A stretch of DNA of 64,000 bases from Diphasiastrum complanatum (GCA_029204225.1 CM055092.1:29066359-29130358), one strand, 5' to 3'. Shown: positions 42,191 through 54,040, numbered from the stretch's first letter. Notes: generated from the letters alone by a model not told the origin. Translations and numbers: made by a program.

Positions 42191-43768
42191 TACCTTCGCA
42201 CATTGGCATTACAAAGTAGATGATGTGTTTGATCTTTTTAGAGACCTAAGTGCCTTACACTTAGTGGGGGAGAAGGCCCTGCCCCCCGCGTAATGCTGGG
42301 GTGCGAGGGTAGCTTACAAGGGTGGCATTTTGGCTAAATAGCTAGTAAGCCAGCTGTGAAGGGTGTTAATTCTTGTAGACTCAGCTAGTAATCTAGTTGT
42401 CATGGTAGATTCCAGCATTATGTCTTAGTAAGACAGCTGGCTTTTCCAAATACAAATTGTGGTTCAAACTTGTGCTAGTGGAGGTGCTTCCAAAACACAA
42501 AGAAAACCAGAGCACACAACATTACAGTGTGTTAAACAACAATGTGGATATTGTGAAGTTCATCGCATAAACGACAACGTGAAAAGTCAGAATTCGAACA
42601 TAGATATTGTGAATTCCATCGCAAGGGGTGAGGTATCAGTTGGTAGTGGAAAAGAAAAGATGGATGTGGAATGGGCACCTCTACAAATGGCTGTAGTCCT
42701 GGGAAACATGGAAATATTGAAATTCCTTCTTGAGGTAATTAGACTACATAATTATATAAAAAACATTTACTAATCACACTAATTACTTCCTTAAGAGGCC
42801 TTTTATGCAACTTCTTTTATCCAATTTACATAATTTCATTCCACACATAATGGATACACACATGACAATAATTTAGCTATGATCTGCAAAAATCATTACA
42901 ACTTGAGCCTTAAGCTAGGTATAACTATTGCATAACGGAAAATTGATTTGTCTCATGAGCTAGCTAATGGGTGAATTTTTCTCAAGATGACAGGGTATAC
43001 GATTTGGGAAGAGTACAAAATATTTCATATCCTAAAGACTGGTGGACTACTCGTGACCCTGCACTACATCTCGTCGCTTATAGCGACAACGTAGAAGCTG
43101 TAAAACTAATCTTAGACAACCAAACATTTGACCCCATGGTCAAATATAAAGGTTGTAGTGCATTACATAGAGCAGGAGGTAAATCAACTGAACGACACTT
43201 CCAATGTATTGCATATTGTGCGGATTTTTACACTTGGCATAAGCAAACCCACAAGAGGAGAATATATGTACAGGAAAACTCAATCATTAGAAGATACATT
43301 GAAAAAAAGAGCGGTATAAATTTCTTATTACAAGCAGGTCTTAACGTATGGAATGAAGATGGTGGAGAACACCCTACTCCTGACTTATCAGCATCTGAGG
43401 AGGATATCACCTGGTGGTATGAGAAAGTAGATAATGTGACTAAAGATGCTAAGAATAGCCTCTCTGTTGCAACAAATGTCATCGCAGTAACAACAACATT
43501 GGTTGCAACTGCCTCATTTGTGGGGCCGCTACAACCTCCCTTGGGGTATCAAAATGATACATATATAGACTATGAGCTTCTCCCAGTGAGAATCTTTATA
43601 GTTTGTAATAGCTTATCATTTTACCTTGCAGTTGCCGCTATCATGTTGTCCATGATTCCATCACTTCCTATGTCACAAGAACCAATATGGACTGAGTTGC
43701 AACGTATTCAAAGAACTGTGATTGTGGCTGTATACATGTTTTTGTGTTCTTCTTATACTTTTGAATAG
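40639..43768 (+). CDS. Ankyrin-repeat PGG-domain membrane protein (possibly a pseudogene)
   Basis: Starts MCDKDEASRAA at 40639. Ankyrin-like repeats are seen near 40825-40920 (DEGRTALHVFVLDSRADLVKKVLL), 42680-42732 (APLQMAVVLGNMEILKFLLE, then a GTAATT donor) and 43045-43170 (DPALHLVAYSDNVEAVKLIL, GCSALHRAGG). A helical section lies at 41060-41450. The C-terminal PGG domain starts near 43440 (AKNSLSVATNVIAVTTTLVATASFVG-LQPPLG), followed by hydrophobic helices (about 43590-43660 and 43710-43760), ending at TAG 43766. Family knowledge: ACD6/ITN1-type plant proteins are membrane ankyrin proteins in defence and salt or ABA responses. The first exon has a stop at 41001 and frame changes near 41000 and 41080, and the intron near 42735-42992 does not join in phase, so this copy may be broken. 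Confidence 0.65.
41500..42340. repeat. Inserted repeat material within the ankyrin gene
   Basis: A GGAATGTGCATGTGCTATGTGG unit repeats at about 41970 and 42012, followed each time by TCATTGGCTGTC, with inverted pieces (CACATGCACATTCCAC) at 42053-42068. A long poly-A with a CGTACG palindrome follows (42100-42190). Together this looks like a small inserted element of unknown class in an intron. Confidence 0.45.
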
Positions 43769-43779
43769 TAAATCTTGTA

Positions 43780-44665
43780 TTTTATAGAATTTGAGTTGTG
43801 AGAAATGTTTAATACGATCCAAATAAAGTAATCTCCTTACATTATCACTATAAGCAGACGTTCTAGAAACAACATTACTCGGGGGAGGGGAGAGGGGTAG
43901 GGGGAAAAAACGTTAGGAGTATTAAAAGTAGGACAAGGAGAAGGAAGGAGAGGAGGTGTGATCACAACTTGTGGAATGTAGCAATCTAGATGAGGAGGTA
44001 GATGATGTAATATAGGTTTCCAAACTTTCAAACCATTACAAACATAAGGTATAATGTTTTTAGGTTTAGAGTGGGCTCTTTACAACATGGGAGGTTTTTG
44101 GCAAAGTTTCTACTCTTTCGTAACTTGGACTCACTCTCAAGAATATAACGTCTGTGAAAAATTGCCTACATTGGCAAATCTAGCCATGTAGAATATTGTA
44201 CATATTGTCAATATTTCTTGTTAGTCACTTGTATGGCCAAAGTGCCACATGGCAATCTACAGCTTACCACAAGTCAAGAGGAGTGGTTGTGTCCATTTGG
44301 TAATGATTCCTACTTTGTAGGACCTAGACCTTGATTTATGATGAGATTTGTACCTACCATGCACCTACCAAGCATGACTCTAGGATCTAGGCTAGGGTTT
44401 TCACTTTAGGACAAGAAAGTTGAGTCTACTTCCTTATTTCATGCTGGATTTTCACCTAACTTTGCAAAGGAAGTGTCTTTTACTATGTATTTCCATTCTC
44501 CATAGTGAGGAGATAGAAACTTTTTGGAGCCTCAAGAAGAAACTCGAATTTTCTCTCTTTGTATGATATGTGATTGATTCCAATGAAACCCAGCTTTGGC
44601 ACACATTTGTGGAAAAAGTACAAAAAGGACCAAGAGTGGATCCTAATCTGATCCTCAAGAGGGAT
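43780..44665. other. Noncoding region after the ankyrin gene
   Basis: No domain-bearing ORF; AATAAAGT near 43822 could serve the ankyrin transcript as a polyadenylation signal. Otherwise nothing recognised. Confidence 0.4.
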
Positions 44666-44669
44666 TGGA

Positions 44670-45670
44670 TGTTAGATTTACTTGATCTATCAATCTACAT
44701 AAGATTAAGATCAATCTAGATCAATTCTAGACATAAAATCTAAACAAGAACAATCATTTATTGAAGGTAAATGTACTTGCTGGTTTCACACGTGTGAAAC
44801 CCTATCAGGGTATGGACAACAACCTGAAAATCAAGTACACATTGATAGAACCTCAAAACAATCAAAACAAATGTAGACAAATGGAGAGAATCACTCAAAA
44901 TTGCTTCCTAAACCAAGATTGGTGTCTCACATTGATTGTGGCCAAATGTGGCTCTATATATACAATAAGTGGGAGCTCGTGTTACTGATTATCTTTTTGA
45001 TCCCACATGTGTGAAGGTGCTTTGTCATATGATGATTCATCATGCAAAACTGACACTTGGACAAAACCTTCTATTTTGAGCAATTTTGGTCCATTTTCCT
45101 TCTATATGGAGATCTACTTGAAAATCTTCTAGAAGTCAAAATTTGTCTACTTCAGCTTATTCCACACATGTGAGCTGTCCTCTACACATGGGATGTGACA
45201 CCTAACCAAAGGATGTGGCTTATGCAAGCAATAGATTGATGCCATGTGTCATATGTCTAGAAAACTAGTTTTTGGCCTTTTTAGCCTCTAGAACTTGAAT
45301 TAAATCATATGTACAACCTATATGATTATGGTACATGACAAGTACACTATTTTCACACGTGAGAACAGGCTCCACACATGTGTGTTTATCTATATACAAG
45401 ATTTTTGGCCTCTACCAAGCTTATTTTTGCATTTTTCACAACGTTAACCTCTGCCCACAGGCCGTACAATAGCTTGATTTTCACACGTGTGAACTTGGAA
45501 TTTAGTTCTTGATCAATGTTTTGATTGTCTCTACTTGTTTTCTATCAAGCTGCTAAACTAGATCTTGTTTTTGGTTGACTAGTATCTGATAGATTGTTAA
45601 TCAAGCACACAATCAACCTTATGGATCATTCAAAGATCCATTTATGGTCTTTAGTATTATACTTTTAACA
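44670..45670 (+). repeat. Copia 5' LTR with CACACGTGTG palindromes
   Basis: It opens TGTTAGATTTAC at 44670 and ends TTTTAACA at 45670, directly before a primer-site-like TGGTATTAGATCC. A TATA box (CTATATATA, about 44953) is present. Palindromic CACACGTGTG or close variants occur near 44787, 45003, 45168, 45352, 45376 and 45482. Confidence 0.7.
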
Positions 45671-45683
45671 TGGTATTAGATCC
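45671..45683 (+). other. Copia primer binding site (degenerate)
   Basis: TGGTATTAGATCC follows the LTR end, two changes from the usual Met-tRNA site TGGTATCAGAGCC. Confidence 0.65.
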
Positions 45684-45782
45684 ATGTACAAGGCTATTGA
45701 TCAATGTTTAAGACTAATCCAATTTTAGCAGGTTTTTGGTGAGATCTAGCTCAAGATCTAAGATCCATTTTTATTAGTACAT

Positions 45783-46805
45783 TTGGATGTGCATTGTACT
45801 AGTTCTTTGAGTAATGGAGGAGCAATGTTTGTGACTTGCATTGATGACTTTAGTAGATATTGTTGGACTTATCTTCTAAAGAGTGAGGATTTCATATTAG
45901 ATGTCTTTCTAAAGTTCAAGAATGTTGTGGAGAGTCAATTCAATATGAAGATCAAGTGCTTAAAGTTGGTAAATGAAGACCTATCAACAAAGTTTAAAGA
46001 GGTTTGTGTGGCACATGGGATCAAGAGAAAGCTTTCAAACTTAAAGGTTCTACATGGTGTGGAAGAGAGGAGGATCAATCTTTTTGAAAGAGCTAAATCC
46101 ATGAGGGTGAATGCAAATCTTCCTAAGTCATTTTGGGGTGAAGTTTTGATGTGTGCTAACTTTGTTTGCAATACGTACTCAAATGAAGGCTGTGATGATA
46201 AGAGTTCATTTAAGGTTCTTTTTGGTAATAAGCCAAGGATGGAGCATTCGAAGATCTTTGGTAGTACTTTCTATGTCAACTCATCTTTTGGATTCTTGAA
46301 GGGAATATTTGTTGGCTATAGTGAAGTAAGAAAAGCTTATAGGGTTTACATTCCTAAGTCAAAGAAAGTTCACATTTCTAAGAATTTTGTCTTTGAAGAG
46401 GCGAATGTGAATAAGCTTGATGTTGATCAATCTAATATTTTTGGTGGTGATGAAGATGGTTCTTTGGATGATGATGGTGGAGATGTCTCTCCAAGTCAAG
46501 TTCTTAGAATATTCCCAAGGGAAAGACAAAAGCTATCTAGGGTTGCATATGATGAGAAGGGTAAGCAAGTTGAATGTGCAAACTTTGCTTTACTCACATG
46601 TTTTGGTTCATCTTCTTATCTAGATGATGCTATGCAAGTGGATGATGGTTTTCATGGATTGCAGACAACTGATGGATTTGAAAAAGAGGTCTTACTAATT
46701 AGAGAAAATTTGAGCACTCAAAAAGATACTTTTTATTTTTTTTCTCAAAAGTTTCTTCCACATGGACCAATCAAAACACTTGAATTTGAAATCTACGTAA
46801 CGTAG
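45783..46805 (+). pseudogene. pol: Copia integrase with an altered catalytic core, long open frame
   Basis: A 340-codon frame opening at LDVHCTSSLSNGGAMFVTCIDDFSRYCWTYLLKS (first catalytic Asp region), then LVNEDLSTKF-EVC-AHGIKRKL where families normally show a second Asp in a DNGGEF-like block, then LHGVEERR where NGVAERRNR with the third acidic residue is usual. The C-terminal part has GIFVGYS...YRVYIPKSKKVHISKNFVFEE and an acidic linker. The second catalytic block looks degraded, so strand transfer activity is doubtful, yet the frame is open. Gag and protease are absent between the LTR and this ORF. Confidence 0.8.
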
Positions 46806-46919
46806 CTCCTTCAAATTGATTTTCTTTTCTTTTTAAAAGAACTATAATTTTGCATCGGGGGCAGCCCGTAAATAAGCCATTTTATCTGTAGTATAGTATG
46901 CAACTCAACAAAAAAAAAA

Positions 46920-47345
46920 AAAAATATAGTATAGCTTTTGAACGGCAGGTCGGATTGAGACAATTATGGTGCCATTAGAAAGCCCTCGACGAGAGATTTT
47001 CAATGACATCCAACATGACCCAATTCCGAGCTATGGTGAAAAAGTTACGGCCGGTCAACACTTGGTCAAAATCGACCAAAACTTTGATTGGCCATAACTT
47101 CTTCACCGTAGCTCGGATCTAGGTCATGTTGGGTGTCGTTGAAAAGCTCTCATCCAGGGCTTTTTTAATGGCACCATAATCGTATCTGGTTGACCAATTG
47201 TTGACTGACCAAAACTTTGACCGGCCATAACTTCTTCACCGTAGTTCGGAACTGGGTCATGTTGGGTATTGCTGAAAAGCTCTCATCGAGGGCTTTCTAG
47301 TGGCACCGTAATTGTCTCAATATGAGTTGTTGTTCAAAAGTTGTG
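46920..47345. repeat. Inverted/direct repeat cluster (GGCCATAACTTCTTCACCG)
   Basis: A unit of about 130-165 bp is present inverted at about 46930-47070 and direct at about 47090-47180 and 47220-47320. Shared words are GGCCATAACTTCTTCACCG, GGTCATGTTGGGT and AAAGCTCTCATC. The first and second units could form a long hairpin. No coding capacity. Confidence 0.8.
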
Positions 47346-47349
47346 ATTT

Positions 47350-48100
47350 TTTTCAACCACTGACTAGACTATGCACATAATAGCTAACCATCGAAGACTG
47401 TGTGGGCAGGAGTGCAGGCAGAAAAAGATTTTATTTTAGTATTTTACATTGCCAAAAAAATGACTTTGGCATTCCTTATAGGGCCCTTTCCAAGGCCAAA
47501 TTTTCTCCAATCAATGACTTTGGTGGTCAAGTGTCTATCTTATGTTTGAGCAATTTCATGTGAATGTGTGCAAATTGTCAAGATATGGTAAAACTAGCTA
47601 CATTGTTTTGCATCATTTTGATGTTGGAGTTGTACTAGAATTCTTGGTTGGTTTTGCTGATGGAAATGAAGCTAAGGGAGGCTCATTGTATCACTCATTA
47701 ATGATCAAGTCATCAAGGTTTATGATATCTTATGTCAAGATGGAGATGGAGGCTCATTCATGGATTTTCATGGTGGATACATATTAAGGAAGGACAAAGA
47801 TGGAGGAGACATGCAAGCAATGGTTGATTATTGAAATTCATTGTTTGGTTGCTATTATTTTCTTGAGAGTTCTAAGGTGGAAGCATGGAGGAATAATTGC
47901 ATTTACATTCTATTTGGTCCTTCATGTTCTAGTTACATCTTGATGTGTAAAATTGATGTAAGAAATAGTGAAACATCCAATGTGGACACTATTCTCTATA
48001 TCAGTTATGAAAGTTACAATATAACCATAGAAAGACGGTTCTATACTTAGCATGAAGATCATTCTTAAGATGGATCAAAGTAGTGTGGTTAAATCTATGA
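47350..48100. other. Decayed Copia 3' region or noncoding DNA
   Basis: ORFs at 47542-47787 and 47841-48050 show no clear domain. The context between a Copia integrase and a Copia polypurine tract suggests heavily decayed RT/RNase H sequence. Confidence 0.35.
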
Positions 48101-48121
48101 TAAAACTAGTTGAAGAGGGAG
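48101..48121 (+). other. Copia RNase H terminus and polypurine tract
   Basis: IKLVEEGV is followed by the tract TGAAGAGGGAG and an LTR-like start TGCGAAAAATT at 48122. The same LKLVEEGV / GAAGAGGGAG / TGTGAAAAA arrangement occurs on the minus strand at 58126-58142, so the two elements are related. The LTR beyond 48122 was not delimited. Confidence 0.6.
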
Positions 48122-48481
48122 TGCGAAAAATTGTCTATTGGCTAATATTCACATTGATCCTATCCATTCATCTTGGACCCAACTTGATCCAAGGGTCCAC
48201 AAAAAGTACATTAGAAATCACAAGATTCATGTGAGTCCGAAATTGGACCCAACTCTAAAAAAGTAAACTCTAAGTTCTAACTTGACTTTGGGTCTCAAGT
48301 TTTATTTTAATTACATAGGGCCCAGGTCTATTATTTCTATTTACATTTAGCTTGTGTGCTCATTGGGCCATGGGCTTATACACGCAGGAAGCCATGCCTT
48401 ACATTTATTATTAAATTTATCTCTTTTTCCCAATAGGACCTACGGCCTGAGGTAGTGTCGGTCCCTTGGCACTCTGTCAAT

Positions 48482-48970
48482 TCAGTAAAGAGAGCGCTTG
48501 GCTCGCCGCTGGTTGATCAGATACATCGTTACATCTTCCATAAAGGTGATTCTGCCAATATTTTTCAAGTCTTTATTTATGTGCGGGGACTTGTGGACAC
48601 CAGTGATCCATCGTTGATTGATCCAAGCTTGAAAACGGCTCGTCCAGGGATGGCTCAGAAGGGCGGCTCGATAATACACACGAGCGATTGTAAGTTGATC
48701 TTCCACGTGATCTGAGGTCAATGCCTTATTAGGATCAAAACAAATTGGCGGGAGGAAATTATCCCACTTGGTCTCTATACCCATCAGATATTCCAAGTCC
48801 CGGGCGTAAGTTGTTGTCGCGTGGACTGTTGGGTCAGGGTAGTTGAGATATTTGCTAGAAAACTAGGTGAGAGCTCTTTGGGCGTCTACATCCATATTCC
48901 ACCCATATTCTGATGAAATTCTCAGCCAATTACAATTATTGGTGGTGATTTTGTCCAGAGAAGTGCCACA
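48482..48970 (-). pseudogene. Coiled-coil accessory ORF, copy C (C-terminal domain only)
   Basis: On the minus strand from about 48970: LDKITTNNCNW, EYGWNMDVDAQRAL (then an in-frame TAG), KYLNYPDPTVHAT, KWDNFLPPICFDPNKAL, IARVYYRAALL, FQAWINQRWITGVH and ITFMEDVTMYLI, ending at 48482. Each block aligns in order with copy A (MDKITIHTPNW, YSWNISVDFHRAL, PTVRQ, KWDDCLPALAFDPNKLM, IARLYFCAAMM, WTTSKWIAGAH, LDFMEKVQYHLI). The copies are clearly diverged, so the family is not a recent duplication. Family unknown. Confidence 0.7.
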
Positions 48971-49032
48971 TTCTACCCATTTGGATCATCGTGTGCATGG
49001 CAGAAAATGCGCGTTCACCTTAAGTTGTTGCG

Positions 49033-49191
<159 letters not shown>

Positions 49192-49317
49192 CCATGAACC
49201 GACCCGTAGTTAGTGAATCTTTTAGGGGGCAGTTAGCTCCTTGTAAGGAATAGCTAACTGCCCACCAGCAGACCATTAATACAATGTGGTAGATCATAGG
49301 ACAAACCAGGAAATGAA

Positions 49318-49660
49318 GCTGATGAGGATTGAATGGGTTGTCGCCAAACAGTCGTGAAGGCGAATCACTTAGAATTTGCTTTGCACATGAACACAGACCA
49401 TGTTACACAGTAACACAGACAGAAAACACTCTCCACAACAAGCTCACATAGCAACTGTATTTTTTCAAAATGAAATTACACTGTACATATAGTTGTTCAC
49501 TTAGGCAACCCATGCATGGCCCAGGTTGCCGTTGGCGGGATGCGTGTCCCGTCGACTTGCCTCATGGCGAGGCCAATTGATCCTTATCCACTGATAGGAC
49601 CCACAGTACAATAACACAGTGATTCTACTTTTATTCTAGCTCTCTCCTTTAAAGTAGAGT
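49318..49660 (-). repeat. LTR-like fragment downstream of a minus-strand Copia
   Basis: The left end TGATGAGGATTGAATGGGTT and the following GTCGCCAAACAGTC match the LTR edge at 56166 (TGATGAGGATTGAATGGATT). The rest diverges, so this is a related LTR end or a mosaic. Confidence 0.5.
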
Positions 49661-49695
49661 CTACTTCTTATACAGTCATATACATAGCTTTAAAG

Positions 49696-51150
49696 TCAAC
49701 AAACTTTAAGTACAGAAAGCTTTGATCTTAACTTATCAAACTTTTCTCCAGTAAGTGGCTTAGTGAAAATATCAGCTAGTTGTTCTTCTGTGCTAAAATG
49801 AACAACATGAATTTCACGACTCAGCAGCCTCTCACATATAAAGTGATACTGAATCTCAATGTGTTTAGTTCTCGCATGGAACACTGGATTCTTTGCTAGT
49901 TGAATGCCACTCTGACTGTCGCTATGTAAAGTCGTGGGATTTTTCTGCTTCATGCCAACTTCTTCCAAGATTTGTCTCAACCATATAGCTTCCTATGCTG
50001 CACTACACATTGCCTTATACTCTGCTTTGGTGGTGGAAAGAGCAATTGTACTTTGCTTCTTACTAGACCAGGAAAAGCAACTACCACAAAACTGGAATAC
50101 ATACCTTGTGGTGGATCTACGATCATCATAGTCACCTCCCCAATCCGCATCCACATAGCCACACAACTCAGGTAAACCATCATGCTTCCTGTAAATCAAG
50201 CCATACTCTGAAGTGCCTTTCACATAACGCAAAATGCGTTTAGTCGCCTTCCAATGCGTTTCCGTAGGTGCTGCCATAAACTGACTTACAATGCCAACAA
50301 CATAGCATATATCTGGTCTAGTCGTGGTAAGGTAAATTAGGCTCCCTACTAATTGTCTATACAGCATAGCATCAAATGACTGTGACTCATCAAGCTTAGA
50401 AAGCTTACCACAATGGAAGCACTTGTCTTTCTTCTTAGTTTTACTGGAAGATCCCTCGTCCTCTTGAGACTTGGCAAATTGTTGTTTAGACTTCTTCTTG
50501 CCCTTGCCCTTGCCTTGTTTTTGGCATGTTGCAAGTGCCTGATCGTCAGTATTTTGACATCTAGCTTTCACCATTTCTCGCCTTTGCTCTTCCTGCATCA
50601 AGATTCCTGTGAGCTCGTCAAAGGTTGGAAATCTTTCTCTTGATGCTATTCCGCTCACAAACATCTGATAGGGTTCTGCAATGCCGCACAATGCATTGTG
50701 CACCAACTCCACGTCACGTATGCGCTCACCAATAGAATGCAGTTCATCCCTCATTGTCTTGATTCTGGTCATGTACGTCTGAATGTGCTCTCCTTGCTCC
50801 ATGCCGACACTATTCAACTTTGACTTCAGAAACATGATTCTTGATGGATTTGACGTCTCGAACTGCTCCTTTACCACATCCCATGCTTGTCTGGGCGTAA
50901 CAACATCACAAATGTGGATAATGATGTGATCCTTCACTGACAAGTTAATGAAGGTCAAAGCTTTCCTCATCTTTTTGTCGAACACTTTGATATCCGCTTC
51001 ATTTGACGGCCTTCTCTCATCACCTATGATGACTTCCCACACGTCTTTCTCCATCAGTATGTTTTTCATTTTGAATTTCCACACTGCATAGTTGGAAATC
51101 CCGTCCAATTTGCTACTTTCACTCAAAATGGACTCTCCTATGTTTGCCAT
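49696..51150 (-). pseudogene. gag-pol: Copia gag fused in frame to RNase H
   Basis: From ATG at 51150: a Copia gag (UBN2-type) with SNYAVWKFKMKNILMEKDVWEVI, VFDKKMRKALTFINLSVKDHI, AWDVVKEQFET and ELHSIGERI, a Lys-rich tail and the start of a zinc knuckle (CFHCGK, about 50402). It passes without a stop into a sequence from the end of RT/RNase H (QLVGSLIYLTTTRPDICYVV, HWKATKRILRYVKGT, YVDADWGGDYDDRRST, STTKAEYKA). After a stop near 49995 RNase H continues ([33 protein letters not shown]) to 49696. Protease, integrase and most of RT are deleted. The fusion leaves a single 385-codon frame. Confidence 0.9.
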
Positions 51151-51154
51151 CGCA

Positions 51155-51954
51155 AAACTGCTTGAAACTTCTGTCGTAGGCTAAAAACAGTACGATGAGG
51201 CCAACAGTGATGTCAGAAGTTGAAAATAATGACCTGCACTTTTTCCCTTACCAGGCCACTTGCCGCTTTTCCACCAATTTGAAAGCCAAGTAGGCGTCGC
51301 CTTCCGAAATGCACTCAATCGTCAACTTCCAACAACGTGCCCAGTGGAATAGTGAAATCACTTCTGGCGCACTCCAAATACTTTCTTCCCTACAATCACT
51401 CTGTTTTGCTGTATCGTACTTGTAGGTACAGTCCGGGTGCCCTTCGTTTGGAGGTTATAGCCTTTCGTTTGGATCACAACGGGCAAAGGACCCAAAAATA
51501 GGGACTTTTCTAGTTTTTGAACTATTTTTTCACCTTGAAGAAACTTCACTCTTCACTTGTGAAGGGACTCAACTCCAATTTCAATATGAGAATTTTTAAT
51601 GAATTTGAAGGCCAAAATACTCTTCACTTCTTCAGGGCCCTCTTCAACAACCCTTCAGACTCCATCCAATGGTTGATTCTGATCCAACCATGGATATCCC
51701 TTCTAGATAGCATGAACTGAACTGTTGATCTTGTAGCTTCTCTATCCAACGAATCTGAGCACTTCTGTACACCAATGGAGAGTCTTGTAGACGCTGTCCA
51801 CTTCGAAACACTATGGTTTCACCTTGGTTCCACGCGCAAACAGTCCGCGACCTCCCTGTCTATGGCCGCATCTCCCCAAGCTCGTTTTTGCTTGATCTAA
51901 CTTGCCTATGGATAGATTTGAGCACGATATGAGGCCTGGAGCAGGGTTGCCCTA
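51155..51954 (-). other. Copia leader region
   Basis: Sequence between the gag ATG and the primer site of the minus-strand element. No ORF of known type. Confidence 0.55.
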
Positions 51955-51963
51955 CTGATACCA
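51955..51963 (-). other. Copia primer binding site, minus strand
   Basis: The minus strand reads TTGGTATCAGTAGGGC, close to the Met-tRNA site, just after an LTR ending CACTCTACA. Confidence 0.65.
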
Positions 51964-51967
51964 AGTC

Positions 51968-52430
51968 TGTAGAGTGTTCACTCATGAAATTCCGTGGAGA
52001 AACAATGATTTAGCTCAACTTGACAAAGTGGCTTTTTTCACCTTTTACCGCAAATCTGCTAGGTTAACTGTCTGGAGACAAATCTCTGACATAAATCTTA
52101 GAATCTCTCCATGGCTGCCTGTTCTTACGACATCCAAAACGGTGCACAAACAGCGAAGAAATCACCAGTTATGTATAAAAAACTGTAACCCCAAACCCGG
52201 TTTCAATTTTCAGCTGGCTTCAAAATTGTCAATTTTTCACCAAATTTTTCCCTGTCTGATGCTATGCACAGGCTAATAATCCCTCTGTTGAGCTTGGCAA
52301 GCCTCTATAAACTAGAAACCATGCACCAGTGCTTCTCTTTGCATCTTCAACCCGCCGTAAACCCCAAACTCTCAGAAGACAGTTCTCCCGAAGCTCTCTT
52401 TGTTAAAAATTGTAAGATATATCTATCATC
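51968..52430 (-). repeat. Copia 5' LTR, minus orientation (right end uncertain)
   Basis: The plus strand opens TGTAGAGTGTTCACTC next to the primer site. The other boundary was not fixed; it is set here at the start of the next LTR-like sequence (TGTTGTTAATG at 52431). No matching partner LTR was found near 49.3 kb. Confidence 0.45.
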
Positions 52431-53272
52431 TGTTGTTAATGTTTGGGGGATCCTACCCATGTAAATATTTCGTACATATCCAAGGTATGTGAATTGAGCA
52501 CATATCCTTGTAGAATAGGGCGAGTTTGGATTAGGTAGATCAAATTCCAGTGACATGCATAAAGTCTAGTTGGTCTAGTATGATATGCAATAACGTTGAC
52601 AATGTCTAGTTTGACATGCATATAGAGATTCACATGGAATTGGTCAATTATGACCTTGTAGAAACTCAAGCCACAATAAATGCATAATGTCCTAAGTTTC
52701 CATAGTGACATGCAAAGCATGCAATCACACTAATGGACACATGCATGTAGATTTGTACATGGCTAGTTTGAGAAATTGCCATTTGGAGAAAGTAGGTAGA
52801 AGTTAGGAGCAACCTATGCATGCTAGAAGTTAGGTGTCAAGTTAATAGTTGTTTGCACTTGAATAGGTGTAGGATGTGCATTGAATGCAAGGAGTACCAC
52901 GAATTTTGGCTCTCCTATATATGTACATATCATTCTCATTCACAAAGTAATGAAGAACCAAAGTTTTGTAGCTATCTCATGCTTGGTTGGATCTAAACTA
53001 TTTTTTCTTGCTATCTCTCTAGCTCTCTCTCTCTCTCTAACTCGTGTTGAGGCTAATGCTTATACATTGTAATCTTGTACATTTAATCATTCATTGATTC
53101 ATGCTATCATAGTCTATTGATTAGCATGCTAGATTGTGAATTAGCCATATCTTCTGAACTAGATCTTGTTGAACAATCTAGAATCAGGGTACCGTGCAAA
53201 TCACAAAGCTTAATCAAGATCAGTCACTCTTGTGGACATTCCCCACACGTGTGAATTCTAGAATTTTCAACA
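52431..53272 (+). repeat. Copia 5' LTR, plus strand (left end probable)
   Basis: It begins TGTTGTTAATGTTTGGGGGA, contains a TATA box (TATATATG, about 52916) and a CT run (53020-53037), and ends CACACGTGTGAATTC...TTTTCAACA before a perfect primer site. It shares the CACACGTGTG motif with the LTR at 44670. Confidence 0.65.
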
Positions 53273-53285
53273 TGGTATCAGAGCC
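53273..53285 (+). other. Copia primer binding site (initiator Met tRNA)
   Basis: TGGTATCAGAGCC, the exact canonical plant sequence, lies next to the LTR end at 53272. Confidence 0.9.
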
Positions 53286-53289
53286 TCAT

Positions 53290-54040
53290 TAAGCTTTGCA
53301 TGCTAATTTCCCTGATAGTACAAGAAATTGAGAGATAAACAAGCAAAAAAAAGCAGTTTTTCACTTTTCTAACATTTCTCTAAAGTGTAACTGGATCAAA
53401 TCGTACCTGAACTAAATTTTCAGACCTGAATTAAGGTAGTATGGAATTTAGGAATTCCACACGTGTGAAAATCAGATATTTTTTAGTCCCTTTGTTCTCC
53501 TTACTTATAGATTCAAAGATAGCAGTGTTATAGCTTGATGGAAAGCTTATGATCTATACTTTCCATAGAAATTGAAACCAAATCAATCTGAAGTGTCTAG
53601 CAAGAGTTATAAGCTCTTAAAAAGGATTAGGATAGGTCCAAAATTCGAGTGACAACATTTTGATTTGAATCAATTTTTACTTTGTTTTGAATTCATTGTT
53701 TTGAGCATCCTACACAAGAAACTAAAGATCAAGACTGAGTTTGAATTAATTGAACACCCTTTGAGCCTTCTGAGTGCCAATAGTGTTTTCTTTTGTTGCA
53801 TTTCACATGTGCCAAAAGTAGGATTCAAACTAACCAAAGTGTCTCAATCCACTTTGTGTATCTGATCTAGTTAGCTTGTCTTGTGGAATATTTGAGATCT
53901 GTCTCAAATACAGTTGCATGTGTTTCACATAGTAAGTAGTACATTTTTTGAAAACACCTATAGTGAAAGAGAGTAGCAACTCTAAGTCAGATAGGAACAA
54001 GCTCAAACATATTGCAGTCCAATTACAAGAGTTTTCACAT
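53290..54040 (+). other. Copia leader
   Basis: Untranslated internal region between the primer site and gag. One further CACACGTGTG copy is at about 53459. Confidence 0.6.

Noticed and set aside
51968-52430. Pairing this LTR with the fragment at 49318 as one element
   Set aside because: The LTR edges differ (TGTAGAGTG versus TGATGAGG), so they are not a matched pair.
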